From Teichococcus vastitatis (GTDB lineage: Bacteria > Pseudomonadota > Alphaproteobacteria > Acetobacterales > Acetobacteraceae): a stretch of DNA of 64,000 nucleotides. Position 1 is the stretch's first letter. Each line of letters opens with the position of its first letter. Positions 8,406 through 16,448 of this stretch are shown here, piece after piece. Under the pieces are notes generated by a model. The model was not told the DNA's origin. It worked only from the letters and a program-made list of their open reading frames with translations, and ran no database searches. The stretch lies in NCBI RefSeq assembly GCF_003604215.1, contig NZ_QXGS01000007.1, forward strand, positions 100,367-164,366, in the 5' to 3' direction. Position numbers and translations under genes: made by a program.

Positions 8406-9527
8406 ATGCCGGATGGAAGCCTGAGCACCACCGCCTGCGCCCTGTTGGAAGGCGCACGCAAGGGTCGTGGCGCCACAACCAATCCCCCGGTGCGCTTCGA
8501 CCGCCTCTCGGCCGAGGCCTTCGATGATGGCTGGCAGACGCTGGAAGACAGCTTCGCAGCCCTGCCGCCGCTGCCCACCACCCTGACGCGGGATTCGGCG
8601 CGCAGCATCATCGCCTGGAACAAATCCCCCGACATTGGCTTCGACCGCGCGGTGAACCCGTATCGCGGCTGCGAGCATGGCTGCATCTACTGCTATGCCC
8701 GGCCCAGCCACGCCTATCTTGGCCTGTCGCCGGGGCTCGATTTCGAAACCCAGCTCATGTTCAAGCCGGAAGCGGCGGCGCTGCTGGAGAAGGAACTGCG
8801 CAAGCCCGGTTACGAGGTGCGGCCCATCGCCATCGGCTCCAACACCGATCCCTACCAGCCGGTGGAACGCCAGCTGAAGCTGACCCGCGCCGTGCTGGAG
8901 GTGCTGGAGCGTTTCGGCCATCCCGCCACCATCGTCACCAAATCGGCCGGCGTGCTGCGCGATCTCGATATTCTACGGCGCATGGCGGCACGCAACCTCA
9001 TCCGCGTCTGCTTGTCCATCACCACGCTGGACCCGAAGCTGGCCCGCATCCTGGAGCCGCGCGCCGCCTCGCCCGAGCGGCGGTTGCAGGCGGTGCGCGA
9101 CCTGACCGCCGCCGGCGTGCCCACCGCCGTGTTGGCCGCGCCGATGATCCCGGCCGTCAACGACATGGAGCTGGAGCGCATCCTGGAGCGCGCCGCCAGC
9201 GCCGGCGCCACCCGGGCCGGCTACGTGCTGCTGCGCCTTCCGCTGGAAATCGCCGGGCTGTTCGAGGCCTGGCTCCGCACGCACATGCCGGACCGGGCTC
9301 AGCGAGTGCTGGCGCTGGTGCGGCAGACCCGCGGCGGCAAGCTTTATGATGGCGATTTCGCCCAGCGGATGACCGGCAGCGGTGCCTATGCCGAGGTGCT
9401 GGCCAACCGGTTCCGCGTGGCCGCGCGGCGTCTCGGCTTCGAGCGCTGGGGGCAGGTGGCGCTGGATTGCGGCCAGTTCTCCGTGCCGGCGGAGGCCGGA
9501 ACGCGGCAACAATTGTCGCTGTTCTGA
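8406..9527 (+). CDS. PA0069-family radical SAM protein (SplB-like)
   Basis: 373 residues. The [4Fe-4S] cluster motif is C-E-H-G-C-I-Y-C with Cys at about 89, 93 and 96 (CX3CX2C), preceded by NPYRG. Later blocks fit the PA0069/SplB-like group: SNTDPYQPVE, ATIVTKSAGVLRDLDIL, SITTLDPKLARILEPRAASP, APMIPAVND. Members resemble spore photoproduct lyase in sequence, but their substrate is unknown. A GAAGGGGGAACAG site precedes the ATG. This is a widespread orphan radical SAM protein, so its position beside the 79-residue gene is not by itself evidence of a RiPP cluster. Confidence 0.88.
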   Translation: MPDGSLSTTACALLEGARKGRGATTNPPVRFDRLSAEAFDDGWQTLEDSFAALPPLPTTLTRDSARSIIAWNKSPDIGFDRAVNPYRGCEHGCIYCYARPSHAYLGLSPGLDFETQLMFKPEAAALLEKELRKPGYEVRPIAIGSNTDPYQPVERQLKLTRAVLEVLERFGHPATIVTKSAGVLRDLDILRRMAARNLIRVCLSITTLDPKLARILEPRAASPERRLQAVRDLTAAGVPTAVLAAPMIPAVNDMELERILERAASAGATRAGYVLLRLPLEIAGLFEAWLRTHMPDRAQRVLALVRQTRGGKLYDGDFAQRMTGSGAYAEVLANRFRVAARRLGFERWGQVALDCGQFSVPAEAGTRQQLSLF

Positions 9528-9531
9528 ACGG

Positions 9532-9999
9532 CTACTGCAGGAAGCCAATCCACCGGCCGGCCAGCACGGCGCCCACCCAGCAGGCCAGCGACAGGACGGC
9601 TGCGACCTTCAGCCGCATGTCGACCGCGCCGCCGGCCATAGCGGTCCGCCACGCGGCGGCCCGGTGCAGCGCCAGGGCGTTCAGCGCGCCCAGTGCCACC
9701 AGGCCCAGCTTCAGCAAGAAAGCCGGATTGCCGAGATAGGCCTGCGGGCGCGTGCTGAACAACAGGAAGCCGGTCACCGCCGCCAGCGTCAGCCCGCCGG
9801 CCGCCATGCGCCGGAGCGGCGGCGCCAGAAGCGATACCGGCTGCGCCCGGAACATCCCCAGCATCCGCAGGTCCAGCGTCGCGATGGCGCCGAACAGCAT
9901 GCCGAGGCCCAGGATGTGCGCGGCGTTGACCAACGGATAGGCGATGGCGGAGCGTCGGATCAGCGCCGCCACCGGCCACTCGGCCAGTGCCTGCCACAC
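9532..9999 (-). CDS. Four-helix inner-membrane protein, DUF6644/DUF2214-like
   Basis: 155 residues from a GTG at 9999 with four hydrophobic segments (~20-45, 62-82, 88-108, 130-152). AYPLVNAAHILGLGMLFGAIATLDLRMLG is typical of a family often found next to DUF6152 proteins, as here: the DUF6152-like gene ends 7 bp upstream. The conserved His in the first helix could be a ligand. Probably a two-gene unit with the periplasmic partner. Function unknown. It converges with the radical SAM gene (4-bp gap). Confidence 0.6.
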   Translation of the reverse strand: MWQALAEWPVAALIRRSAIAYPLVNAAHILGLGMLFGAIATLDLRMLGMFRAQPVSLLAPPLRRMAAGGLTLAAVTGFLLFSTRPQAYLGNPAFLLKLGLVALGALNALALHRAAAWRTAMAGGAVDMRLKVAAVLSLACWVGAVLAGRWIGFLQ

Positions 10000-10005
10000 A
10001 GGGCG

Positions 10006-10392
10006 TCAGCCGCCGCGGATGCGGTCGGGATAGATGTCGTAGCGCTGCCCGCGCACGGAAATGCGGACGGCCTTGATCCGCTTCTCGCCCGCGTCGCGCG
10101 AGCGGTTGCCCAGCGCCGTCACCGGATCCCCAGCCTTGGCGGAATCCTCGGTGAAGCCGGCGCGGCGGGTTTGCGAGGGGTTGCCCAGCTCCACGGTCCA
10201 GAAGCCGTCCTGCGCCTCGACCTGCAGCCTCGGATGCGGCTGGCCGATATACACTTCGCGAATCGTGCCGGTCAGTTCGACTTGGTCCGCCTCGGCCCAG
10301 GACCACCCGTGATGGGCGGCGGCGCCGGAGGCGACGAGAACAAGCGCCGCGGCCAGGAAGCCGGCGCGGCGGCGGCGAGGGAAGGGTCGCAT
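10006..10392 (-). CDS. Secreted DUF6152-like protein
   Basis: 128 residues with a clear signal peptide (basic start MRPFPRRRRAG, hydrophobic core, cleavage near ASGAAAHH). The mature N-terminus HHGWSW and the block VELTGTIREVYIGQPHPRLQVE match a family of small periplasmic beta proteins catalogued as DUF6152, where the leading His residues may bind metal. It is immediately upstream of the four-helix membrane protein, so a membrane-periplasm pair is likely. No enzyme motif seen. Confidence 0.6.
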   Translation of the reverse strand: MRPFPRRRRAGFLAAALVLVASGAAAHHGWSWAEADQVELTGTIREVYIGQPHPRLQVEAQDGFWTVELGNPSQTRRAGFTEDSAKAGDPVTALGNRSRDAGEKRIKAVRISVRGQRYDIYPDRIRGG

Positions 10393-10454
10393 GTGGCGGT
10401 TCCTGCCTGGTTCCGGATGAATTGCAGGTAAGGATCGGCCGCGCGAAATCCAGG

Positions 10455-10478
10455 GGCGGGGCCTGCCTCAGCCCCGCC
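10455..10478 (-). terminator. GC hairpin downstream of the CsbD-like gene
   Basis: Eight-bp stem GGCGGGGC / GCCCCGCC with an 8-nt loop, 9 bp beyond the stop of the CsbD-like gene on the minus strand. There is no T-run, so termination efficiency is uncertain. Confidence 0.4.
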
Positions 10479-10486
10479 TGACAGCC

Positions 10487-10723
10487 TCACAGGATGCGCA
10501 GGCGGCCCAGGATGTAGCCGATGCCGGCCGCGATCGCGAGCGAGGTCAGCGGCTGCTCCCGGACGTTGTCGCAAAGCTGGCCGACCACGTTCTCGGCCGT
10601 GCCGGCGCCCTGGTTGTACATGCCGCGGGCGCGGTAGTCGTCATTGTCGGTCAGGACGCCTGCGGCCTCCTGCGCCTTGCCAAGGCCTTCGCGCGCGGCG
10701 CCGGTGACGCGGTTCTCGTCCAT
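10487..10723 (-). CDS. CsbD-like stress protein with C-terminal membrane helix
   Basis: 78 residues. The N-terminal half (MDENRVTGAAREGLGKAQEAAG) resembles the CsbD fold of general-stress proteins. The C-terminal half (REQPLTSLAIAAGIGYILGRLRIL) is a single Gly-rich membrane helix with a basic end like that of DUF883/ElaB proteins. The combination suggests a membrane-anchored, ribosome- or envelope-associated stress protein; this is inference. An AGGAGAG site precedes the ATG. It is divergent from cca. Confidence 0.65.
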   Translation of the reverse strand: MDENRVTGAAREGLGKAQEAAGVLTDNDDYRARGMYNQGAGTAENVVGQLCDNVREQPLTSLAIAAGIGYILGRLRIL

Positions 10724-10846
10724 CGGAATCTCTCCTGTTCTTTAGTGCCGCTCAGGCTTCCGGGCGGCATGTCCGGCAAACGTCGCAGCCGCAGTTTGGA
10801 TGCGTGGTTGCGTCGCGCCGTCGCCCATGCTGGCTTGCCGCCGCCC

Positions 10847-12058
10847 ATGAGCCTCGAGCCCGATCCGCCCGCCGCCCGCATCGATCCTCCCGCCTGGCTG
10901 CGCGCCGGCGCCCCGGCCGCCGTGCTGGCGGCGCTGCCGAACAGCCGGGCGGTGGGTGGCGCCGTGCGGGACGCGCTGGCTGGCCGGCCGGTGCATGACG
11001 TCGACGTCGCCGCGCCGTTGCCGCCCGAGGCCGTCGCCGCCCGCCTGCGCGCGGCCGGCCTCAAGGTGTTCGAGACCGGATTGCAGCACGGCACCGTCAC
11101 CGCCGTGCTCGACCACGAGCCGGTGGAGGTCACCAGTCTGCGCCGCGACCTGGCCACGGATGGCCGCCACGCCACCGTCTCCTGGACCGAGAACTGGCGC
11201 GAGGATGCCGCCCGCCGCGATTTCACCATTAATGCCTTGTCCCTCGATGCCGAAGGGCGGCTCTGGGATTACTTTGGCGGCCGCGCCGATCTGGCCGCCG
11301 GGCGTGTCCGCTTCGTCGGGGATGCCGCGACCCGGCTGGCCGAGGACTACCTGCGGCTGCTGCGTTTCTTCCGCTTCCAGGCGCGCTACGGCCGCGGCGA
11401 ACCCGATGCGGCGGCCATGGCGGCGATCCGTGCCGCGGTGCCGGGCCTCGCGCGGCTTTCCGCCGAACGCGTCTGGATGGAGTTGAAACGGCTGCTGGAG
11501 GCACCCGACCCGGTGCCGTCCCTGGCGCTGATGCGGGAGACGGGCGTGCTCGGCGCGGTGCTGCCCGAGGCGCGGAGCCTGCCGCCCCTGGCGCGCCTGG
11601 GCGAGGCCGATCCGCTGCTGCGCTTCGCGGTCCTGCTCGGCGCCGGCGGCTCGCAGCCGGCGGGGGATGCGGAGGCGGTGGCGCGGCGGCTGCGCCTGTC
11701 GGGCGAGGAAGCCCGGCGGTTGCGCGGCCTCCTGTCCACCCCGCCGCCCGATCCTGACCTGGCGGGCGCGGATCTGCGCCGCTGGCTGGCCGATGTTCCG
11801 CCTGAAGCCGCGCGGGATGCCGCCCGCGCCGCCGAGGCCGCCGATGGGCGGGACCGCGCCGGCCTGCGCGGCCGCGTCGCCGCCACGCCGCGTCCGGTGT
11901 TTCCTTTGCAGGGGCGCGACGCGCTGGCCCTGGGCCTGCCGGCCGGCCCGGCGGTGGGCAGGGCGCTGGCGGCGACGCGCCGCTGGTGGTGGGACGGCGG
12001 CTGCACCGCCCCGGCCGAATCCTGCCGGGAGGCGCTGAAACGCTTCGCCACGAGCTGA
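10847..12058 (+). CDS. cca: CCA tRNA nucleotidyltransferase / poly(A) polymerase family
   Basis: 403 residues from the ATG at 10847; an in-frame ATG at 10745 would add 34 unconserved residues and invade the promoter region. The class II head motif is GGAVRDALAGRPVHDVDVA (about residues 41-59) with the two metal-binding Asp residues in DVD. It is followed by RRDFTINALSLDAEGRLWDYFGG and the neck motif EDYLRLLRFFRFQARYG. These features define the bacterial CCA-adding and PAP families, which cannot be told apart securely by eye. As the only candidate here, tRNA 3'-CCA repair is the likely job. Confidence 0.88.
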   Translation: MSLEPDPPAARIDPPAWLRAGAPAAVLAALPNSRAVGGAVRDALAGRPVHDVDVAAPLPPEAVAARLRAAGLKVFETGLQHGTVTAVLDHEPVEVTSLRRDLATDGRHATVSWTENWREDAARRDFTINALSLDAEGRLWDYFGGRADLAAGRVRFVGDAATRLAEDYLRLLRFFRFQARYGRGEPDAAAMAAIRAAVPGLARLSAERVWMELKRLLEAPDPVPSLALMRETGVLGAVLPEARSLPPLARLGEADPLLRFAVLLGAGGSQPAGDAEAVARRLRLSGEEARRLRGLLSTPPPDPDLAGADLRRWLADVPPEAARDAARAAEAADGRDRAGLRGRVAATPRPVFPLQGRDALALGLPAGPAVGRALAATRRWWWDGGCTAPAESCREALKRFATS

Positions 12059-12216
12059 AACGGCGCTTTGGGATCGTTCTCAGACCTGATCTGACCGCAT
12101 TGCTGCGTCACCCAATGAATGCTCCTGCCGCCGGGGCCAGAGACCTAAAGTTGCGGCAAGACTGCCCGACACGAAAGGAACAGTGTGCGGGCCCGCAGCA
12201 TGGATTGGCCCGAAGC

Positions 12217-13542
12217 ATGAGCGAGCACAGCGCATCCCGACCGCATCAACGCCTGACCCGGCAGGATCTGCGCACGCTGGTCCTGGCCTCCCTCGGCGGG
12301 GCCCTGGAATTCTACGACTTCATCATCTTCGTTTTCTTCGCGGCGGCGATCAGCCACCTGTTCTTTCCGCCCGGCATGCCGGACTGGCTGCAGCAGATCC
12401 AGACTTTCGGCATCTTCGCCGCCGGCTATCTGGCCCGCCCGCTGGGGGGGCTGATCATGGCGCATTTCGGCGACAAGCTCGGCCGCAAGCGCATGTTCAC
12501 CTTCTCCATCTTCCTGATGGCGGTGCCGACGCTGCTGATCGGCCTGACGCCGACCTACGAGACGCTGGGCTATGCCGCGCCCATCCTGCTGCTGCTCTTC
12601 CGCATGATGCAGGGCGCAGCGATCGGCGGAGAAGGGCCGGGCGCCTGGGTGTTTGTTTCCGAACACGTGCCGCCGCACCGGGTCGGCCTCGCCGTCGGCA
12701 TGCTGACCAGCGGCCTGACGGGCGGCATCATGCTGGGCTCGCTGATGGCCACGGCCATCAACACCGCCTTCACCCCCGCCGAGGTTTCTGCCTGGGCCTG
12801 GCGCATCGCCTTCCTGGTGGGCGGCGTGTTCGGCTTCCTCGCCATGTACCTGCGGCGCTTCCTGCATGAGACGCCGGTGTTCGAGGAGATGCGCCGCCGC
12901 GCCGGCCTGACCCGCGACCTGCCGATCAAGCAGGTGCTGCGCGGCCATGGCCGCGGCGTGGTCGTCTCGATGCTGGTGACCTGGATGCTGACCGCTGCCA
13001 TCGTGGTGGTGATCCTGATGACGCCGACGTTGCTGCAGAAACTGCACGGCTTCACCGCGGCCGAGACGCTGCGCGGCAATCTCGCCGCCACCTTTGCGCT
13101 CACCGTGTCCGCCATGCTGGTCGGCGCGTTGCTGGACCGCTTCGGCAGCGTAAAGGTCGGCGTCACCGGCAGCGTGGCGCTGATCGCCGCCACCTACGGG
13201 CTCTACACCGGCGTGGCCACGCGACCCGATCTGCTGGTGCCGCTCTATGCGGTGGCCGGCGCCACCATCGGCGTCATCGCCGTGGTGCCTTACGTCATGA
13301 TCCACAGCTTTCCTGCGCCGATCCGCTTCAGCGGCGTCTCCTTCAGCTACAACATGGCCTACGCCATTTTTGGCGGGCTGACGCCGCTGCTGGTGTCCGG
13401 CCTCGTGGCAGTGGATCGGCTGGGCCCGGCCCATTACGTGGCGGCGGTGGCGCTGATCGGCCTCGTGACGCTGGTGGCCAACGCCCGTGCCATGCCGGGC
13501 CTCAGTGCCGTTCCGGCAGGAGCGGAGAACGCCGCGCGCTGA
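12217..13542 (+). CDS. MHS-family (ProP/KgtP-like) MFS transporter
   Basis: 441 residues and about 12 membrane segments. GGALEFYDFIIFVFFA at the first helix and RPLGGLIMAHFGDKLGRKRMF at loop 2-3 are hallmarks of the metabolite:H+ symporter group of the MFS. RMMQGAAIGGEGPGAWVF is the helix-5 region. The start at 12217 is chosen because the residues before it are unlike the family. Substrates of this group are dicarboxylates, citrate, betaine or proline; none can be assigned. It runs in the same direction as cca, 158 bp downstream, and ends at a strong terminator. Confidence 0.85.
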   Translation: MSEHSASRPHQRLTRQDLRTLVLASLGGALEFYDFIIFVFFAAAISHLFFPPGMPDWLQQIQTFGIFAAGYLARPLGGLIMAHFGDKLGRKRMFTFSIFLMAVPTLLIGLTPTYETLGYAAPILLLLFRMMQGAAIGGEGPGAWVFVSEHVPPHRVGLAVGMLTSGLTGGIMLGSLMATAINTAFTPAEVSAWAWRIAFLVGGVFGFLAMYLRRFLHETPVFEEMRRRAGLTRDLPIKQVLRGHGRGVVVSMLVTWMLTAAIVVVILMTPTLLQKLHGFTAAETLRGNLAATFALTVSAMLVGALLDRFGSVKVGVTGSVALIAATYGLYTGVATRPDLLVPLYAVAGATIGVIAVVPYVMIHSFPAPIRFSGVSFSYNMAYAIFGGLTPLLVSGLVAVDRLGPAHYVAAVALIGLVTLVANARAMPGLSAVPAGAENAAR

Positions 13543-13562
13543 ACCCTGGCGGCGGAACATGA

Positions 13563-13598
13563 AAAAGGGCGCCACCCCGGCCGGGATGGCGCCCTTTT
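13563..13598. terminator. Bidirectional intrinsic terminator
   Basis: AAAAGGGCGCCA / TGGCGCCCTTTT form a perfect 12-bp dyad around a 12-nt GC-rich loop. A-run on one side and T-run on the other suit both the MFS gene (plus) and the 71-residue gene (minus), which converge here. Confidence 0.88.
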
Positions 13599-13614
13599 CA
13601 GGATCGCGGCCGGT

Positions 13615-13830
13615 TCAGTCTGCCATGCCGGTGGTCACGGCATCCTTGCTGAAATGCCCGCACCAGTCTGACGAGGACACCACGGGCCAGAGGCCATGGG
13701 CCTCGGCGCTCGGCTGGGTCACCGGCGGATTGTAGCGGCAAAGCCCCTCATCGCCCCCCGCCTTGGCGGCGTGGTTGTCGAAGAACTTGCACTTGGTGCA
13801 GGCGGCATCGGTGCTGTCAGCGAACGACAT
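13615..13830 (-). CDS. 71-residue four-cysteine protein
   Basis: Small soluble protein with C-T-K-C-K-F-F near residue 11, G-L-C-R-Y-N-P-P near 29 and D-W-C-G-H-F near 55: four Cys that could bind zinc or an Fe-S cluster. Similar C-x2-C-x-FF ... G-x-CR-x-NPP ... WCGxF mini-proteins occur widely without known function. A GGAGG site lies just before the ATG. The upstream region holds a dyad (13858-13874) and a Fur-box-like site (13944-13962), so metal or redox control is plausible. Confidence 0.65.
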   Translation of the reverse strand: MSFADSTDAACTKCKFFDNHAAKAGGDEGLCRYNPPVTQPSAEAHGLWPVVSSSDWCGHFSKDAVTTGMAD

Positions 13831-13857
13831 GTTATCGCCTCCTGGGCAAGGGTTGTG

Positions 13858-13874
13858 ACTGTATAGCGCACAGT
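13858..13874. promoter_or_regulatory. ACTGT-N7-ACAGT dyad upstream of the four-Cys gene
   Basis: A 17-bp inverted repeat with 5-bp arms lies 28 bp before the ATG of the minus-strand gene, where a repressor would block transcription. The arms are short, so it may be chance. Confidence 0.35.
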
Positions 13875-13943
13875 AAGCGACTGCGTTTCAAGAAATCGAA
13901 TCCCGTTGTTGTGGGAAATTCTGCGACTTATTTGCAGGTAGCG

Positions 13944-13962
13944 AGTAATAATAATCATTCTC
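13944..13962. promoter_or_regulatory. Fur-box-like site between divergent genes
   Basis: The 19-mer AGTAATAATAATCATTCTC matches 15 of 19 positions of the classical Fur consensus (GATAATGATAATCATTATC). It is strikingly AT-rich within GC-rich DNA. It lies 114 bp from the four-Cys gene and 105 bp from the ABC exporter gene, so either or both could be iron-regulated. Alphaproteobacteria also use Irr and RirA, so the cognate regulator is uncertain. Confidence 0.6.
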
Positions 13963-14066
13963 AGCTCGCTGTTGCTGTTCCAGCCGTGGCGCACGGAGGA
14001 GAGCCTGCCCTGCCGAGGGGAATGGGCCGGCTTCCCCGCCGGCGCGATCCGCATTATGCGCCGCGC

Positions 14067-15824
14067 ATGGCCGCAGTTCTTCCGCCTCCCGAAACTACCC
14101 GCGCCCTGATCGCCCGGCTGTGGCGCCACTACGTGCGGCACCATCGCAGCGGCATTCTCGCGGCGCTGCTCTGCACGGCGGCGCTGGCCGGCTTCACCGC
14201 GCTCTACCCCGTGGTGATCCAGCAGGCCTTCGACCTGTTCACCGCGGGCGACGAGCGCATCGTCTGGCTGGTGCCGCCGGTGATCATCGTCATCACCGCG
14301 CTGAAATCCGCGGCGCAGTATGGCCAGGCGGTGTCGGTGCAGGCGGTGGTGCTGCGCGTCATTGAGCGGCTGCAGAACGACCTGTTCCGTGCCTATACCC
14401 GCGCCGACCTGGCGCAGGTGGCGCTGGAAGCACCGGCCCGCGCCGCCGCTCGCTTCACCGCGGACGCCCAGGCGATCCGCGAGGCGCTGACCAAGGCGAT
14501 CAACGCGCTGGCCGACGGGCTCACGGTGATCGGCCTCGCCGCCTCGATGATCTGGCTGGACTGGCACATGAGCCTGATCCTGGCCTTCCTGTATCCCATC
14601 GCCGTGGTGCCGGTGACGAGGCTCGGCAAGCGCATCCGCCGTGCCTCGGGCGGCATGCAGGAGCGGGTGGGGGAAACGGCGGCGATGCTGACGGAAAGCT
14701 TCTCCGCCGCCCGCGTGGTGCGCAGCTACGGGCTGGAGGAACAGGAGGAGCGTCGCGCCGCCGGCGCCTTCGCCGATCTGCGCCGGGCGCTCTCCGGCAT
14801 TGCCCGGACCCGCTCGAAGCTGGACCCGATCCTGGAGGCGCTGGGCGGCGTCGCGGTGGCCGGGGTGCTGGCCTTCGTCGGCTGGAAGGTGTCCACCGGG
14901 CGCGGCACGGTGGGCGAGTTCACCGGCTTCATCACCGCGCTGCTGATGGCAACCCGGCCGATGCGCTCGCTCGGCTCGCTCAACGCGGCCCTGCAGGAGG
15001 GCTTCGGCGGCCTGATCCGGGTGTTCGCGGTGATCGACCGGCAGCCCGCCATCGCCGCCCCGGCCGGCGCGCGCGACCTGCCGCCGGGACCGGGCCGGGT
15101 CCGCTTCGAGGGGGTGGGCTTTCAATACGAGGGTACCCAGGCGGCGCTGTCCGGCCTCAGCTTCACCGCCGAGCCGGGGGAAACGGTGGCCCTGGTCGGC
15201 CCGTCCGGTGCCGGCAAATCCACCGCGCTCGCGCTGCTGCCGCGGCTCTATGACGTGACCGCCGGCCGCATCACCCTGGATGGCGCGGATATCCGTGAGG
15301 TGTCGCTGGAAAGCCTGCGCGCCGCCATGGCCTATGTCGGGCAGGACGCGGTGATCTTCGACGACACGGCGCGGGCCAACATCGCCTGTGGCCGCCCCGG
15401 CGCCACCCGGCAGGAGGTGGAGGACGCCGCCCGCGCCGCCGCCGCCCACGGCTTCATCTCCGCCCTGCCGCAGGGCTACGACACCGTGTTGGGCTCGGGC
15501 GGCTCGCGCCTGTCGGGCGGGCAGCGGCAACGCATCGCCCTGGCCCGCGCGCTGCTGCGCAACCCGCGCGTGCTGTTGCTGGACGAGGCCACCAGCGCCC
15601 TGGATGCCGAGAACGAGGCCGCCATCGGCCGCGCGCTGGAACGGCTGCGCCACGGCCGCACCACCCTGGTGGTGGCGCACCGCCTCGCCACGGTGAAGGA
15701 GGCCGACCGCATCGTGGTGATGGAGGAGGGGCGCGCCACCGAAAGCGGTCGGCACCCGGAGCTGATGGGCACCGACGGGCTCTATGCCCGGATGGTGCGC
15801 ACCCAGGCCTTCGCGGTGGAATAA
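14067..15824 (+). CDS. ABC exporter, fused permease-ATPase (MsbA-like)
   Basis: 585 residues. An N-terminal membrane domain of about six helices is followed by an ATPase domain with Walker A GPSGAGKST (~residue 375), the signature LSGGQRQRIALARALL, Walker B VLLLDEATSALD and an H-loop in VVAHRLATV. It would act as a homodimer exporting a lipid, peptide or drug. The start at 14067 is chosen because the frame upstream runs through the Fur-box-like site and reads as non-coding. That site implies possible iron control, but siderophore export is only a guess. It converges closely on the DUF1003 gene. Confidence 0.85.
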   Translation: MAAVLPPPETTRALIARLWRHYVRHHRSGILAALLCTAALAGFTALYPVVIQQAFDLFTAGDERIVWLVPPVIIVITALKSAAQYGQAVSVQAVVLRVIERLQNDLFRAYTRADLAQVALEAPARAAARFTADAQAIREALTKAINALADGLTVIGLAASMIWLDWHMSLILAFLYPIAVVPVTRLGKRIRRASGGMQERVGETAAMLTESFSAARVVRSYGLEEQEERRAAGAFADLRRALSGIARTRSKLDPILEALGGVAVAGVLAFVGWKVSTGRGTVGEFTGFITALLMATRPMRSLGSLNAALQEGFGGLIRVFAVIDRQPAIAAPAGARDLPPGPGRVRFEGVGFQYEGTQAALSGLSFTAEPGETVALVGPSGAGKSTALALLPRLYDVTAGRITLDGADIREVSLESLRAAMAYVGQDAVIFDDTARANIACGRPGATRQEVEDAARAAAAHGFISALPQGYDTVLGSGGSRLSGGQRQRIALARALLRNPRVLLLDEATSALDAENEAAIGRALERLRHGRTTLVVAHRLATVKEADRIVVMEEGRATESGRHPELMGTDGLYARMVRTQAFAVE

Positions 15825-15827
15825 TGG

Positions 15828-16370
15828 TCAGCCTTTCCCCTGCTGCGCCTGGATGGCGTCCAGCACCGCCTCGGGCGCGATGTCCTTCTGGACCTCGCGC
15901 AGTTCCGGATCGCCGGCGACAGGGATGTCGAGGCGCTCGGCGATGGCCACCACAGTTTCCGCCAGCTTGGTCAGCTCGTGCTCGGTCAGCAGGCTGATCT
16001 GCAGGTCCAGGTCGGCGCGCTGGTCGGCCGCCGCCGCCATGCGGTTCTGGCTGATCAGCACAAAGGTGGACAGAAAGATCGCCTCCACCGAGGCCACCAT
16101 GGCCAGCACCACGAAGGAAGGGTCGAAGCGTGGCACGCCGGGCACCACGCCCAGGTTCACCAGGATCCAGGCAGTGTACAGCGCCAGGTGCAGGTACACG
16201 AAGCGCATGCTGCCGGTGAAGCCGGTGATGGCATCGGCCACCCGGTCCTGCAGGGTGGCGCGGGCGGCCTGCTGCCGCCGGCGTGCCTCCAGCGCCTTGA
16301 TGTTGCGGCGGAGCGAATGGCTCAGCCGGTCCGGCCGCGGCGGCTGGACGGTGGGGCTCGGGGATGTCAC
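15828..16370 (-). CDS. DUF1003 inner-membrane protein
   Basis: 180 residues from a GTG at 16370, preferred over a GTG at 16379 because AGAGG lies 8 nt upstream of it. After a basic N-terminal helix come two membrane segments (MRFVYLHLALYTAWILVNLG and FVVLAMVASVEAIFLSTFVLI) and the family blocks RADLDLQISLLTEHELTKL. This topology is typical of DUF1003. Function is unknown in the family. The stop is 3 bp from the end of the ABC exporter. Confidence 0.8.
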   Translation of the reverse strand: MTSPSPTVQPPRPDRLSHSLRRNIKALEARRRQQAARATLQDRVADAITGFTGSMRFVYLHLALYTAWILVNLGVVPGVPRFDPSFVVLAMVASVEAIFLSTFVLISQNRMAAAADQRADLDLQISLLTEHELTKLAETVVAIAERLDIPVAGDPELREVQKDIAPEAVLDAIQAQQGKG

Positions 16371-16448
16371 GCAACGCACCTCTGCGGGGGTCCCGCTGTT
16401 CGGGTCATCACCCGATGAAAGCGGCGCCCCGCGATGCAGTTGCCCTGT

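Noticed and set aside
7244-9527. A classical RiPP gene cluster.
   Set aside because: No Cys/Ser/Thr-rich core, protease, RRE or exporter is seen, and PA0069-type radical SAM proteins are not known RiPP enzymes. Kept only as a weak possibility in the findings.
13911-14066. Longer N-terminus for the ABC exporter.
   Set aside because: The extra frame passes through the Fur-box-like site and has no family similarity.
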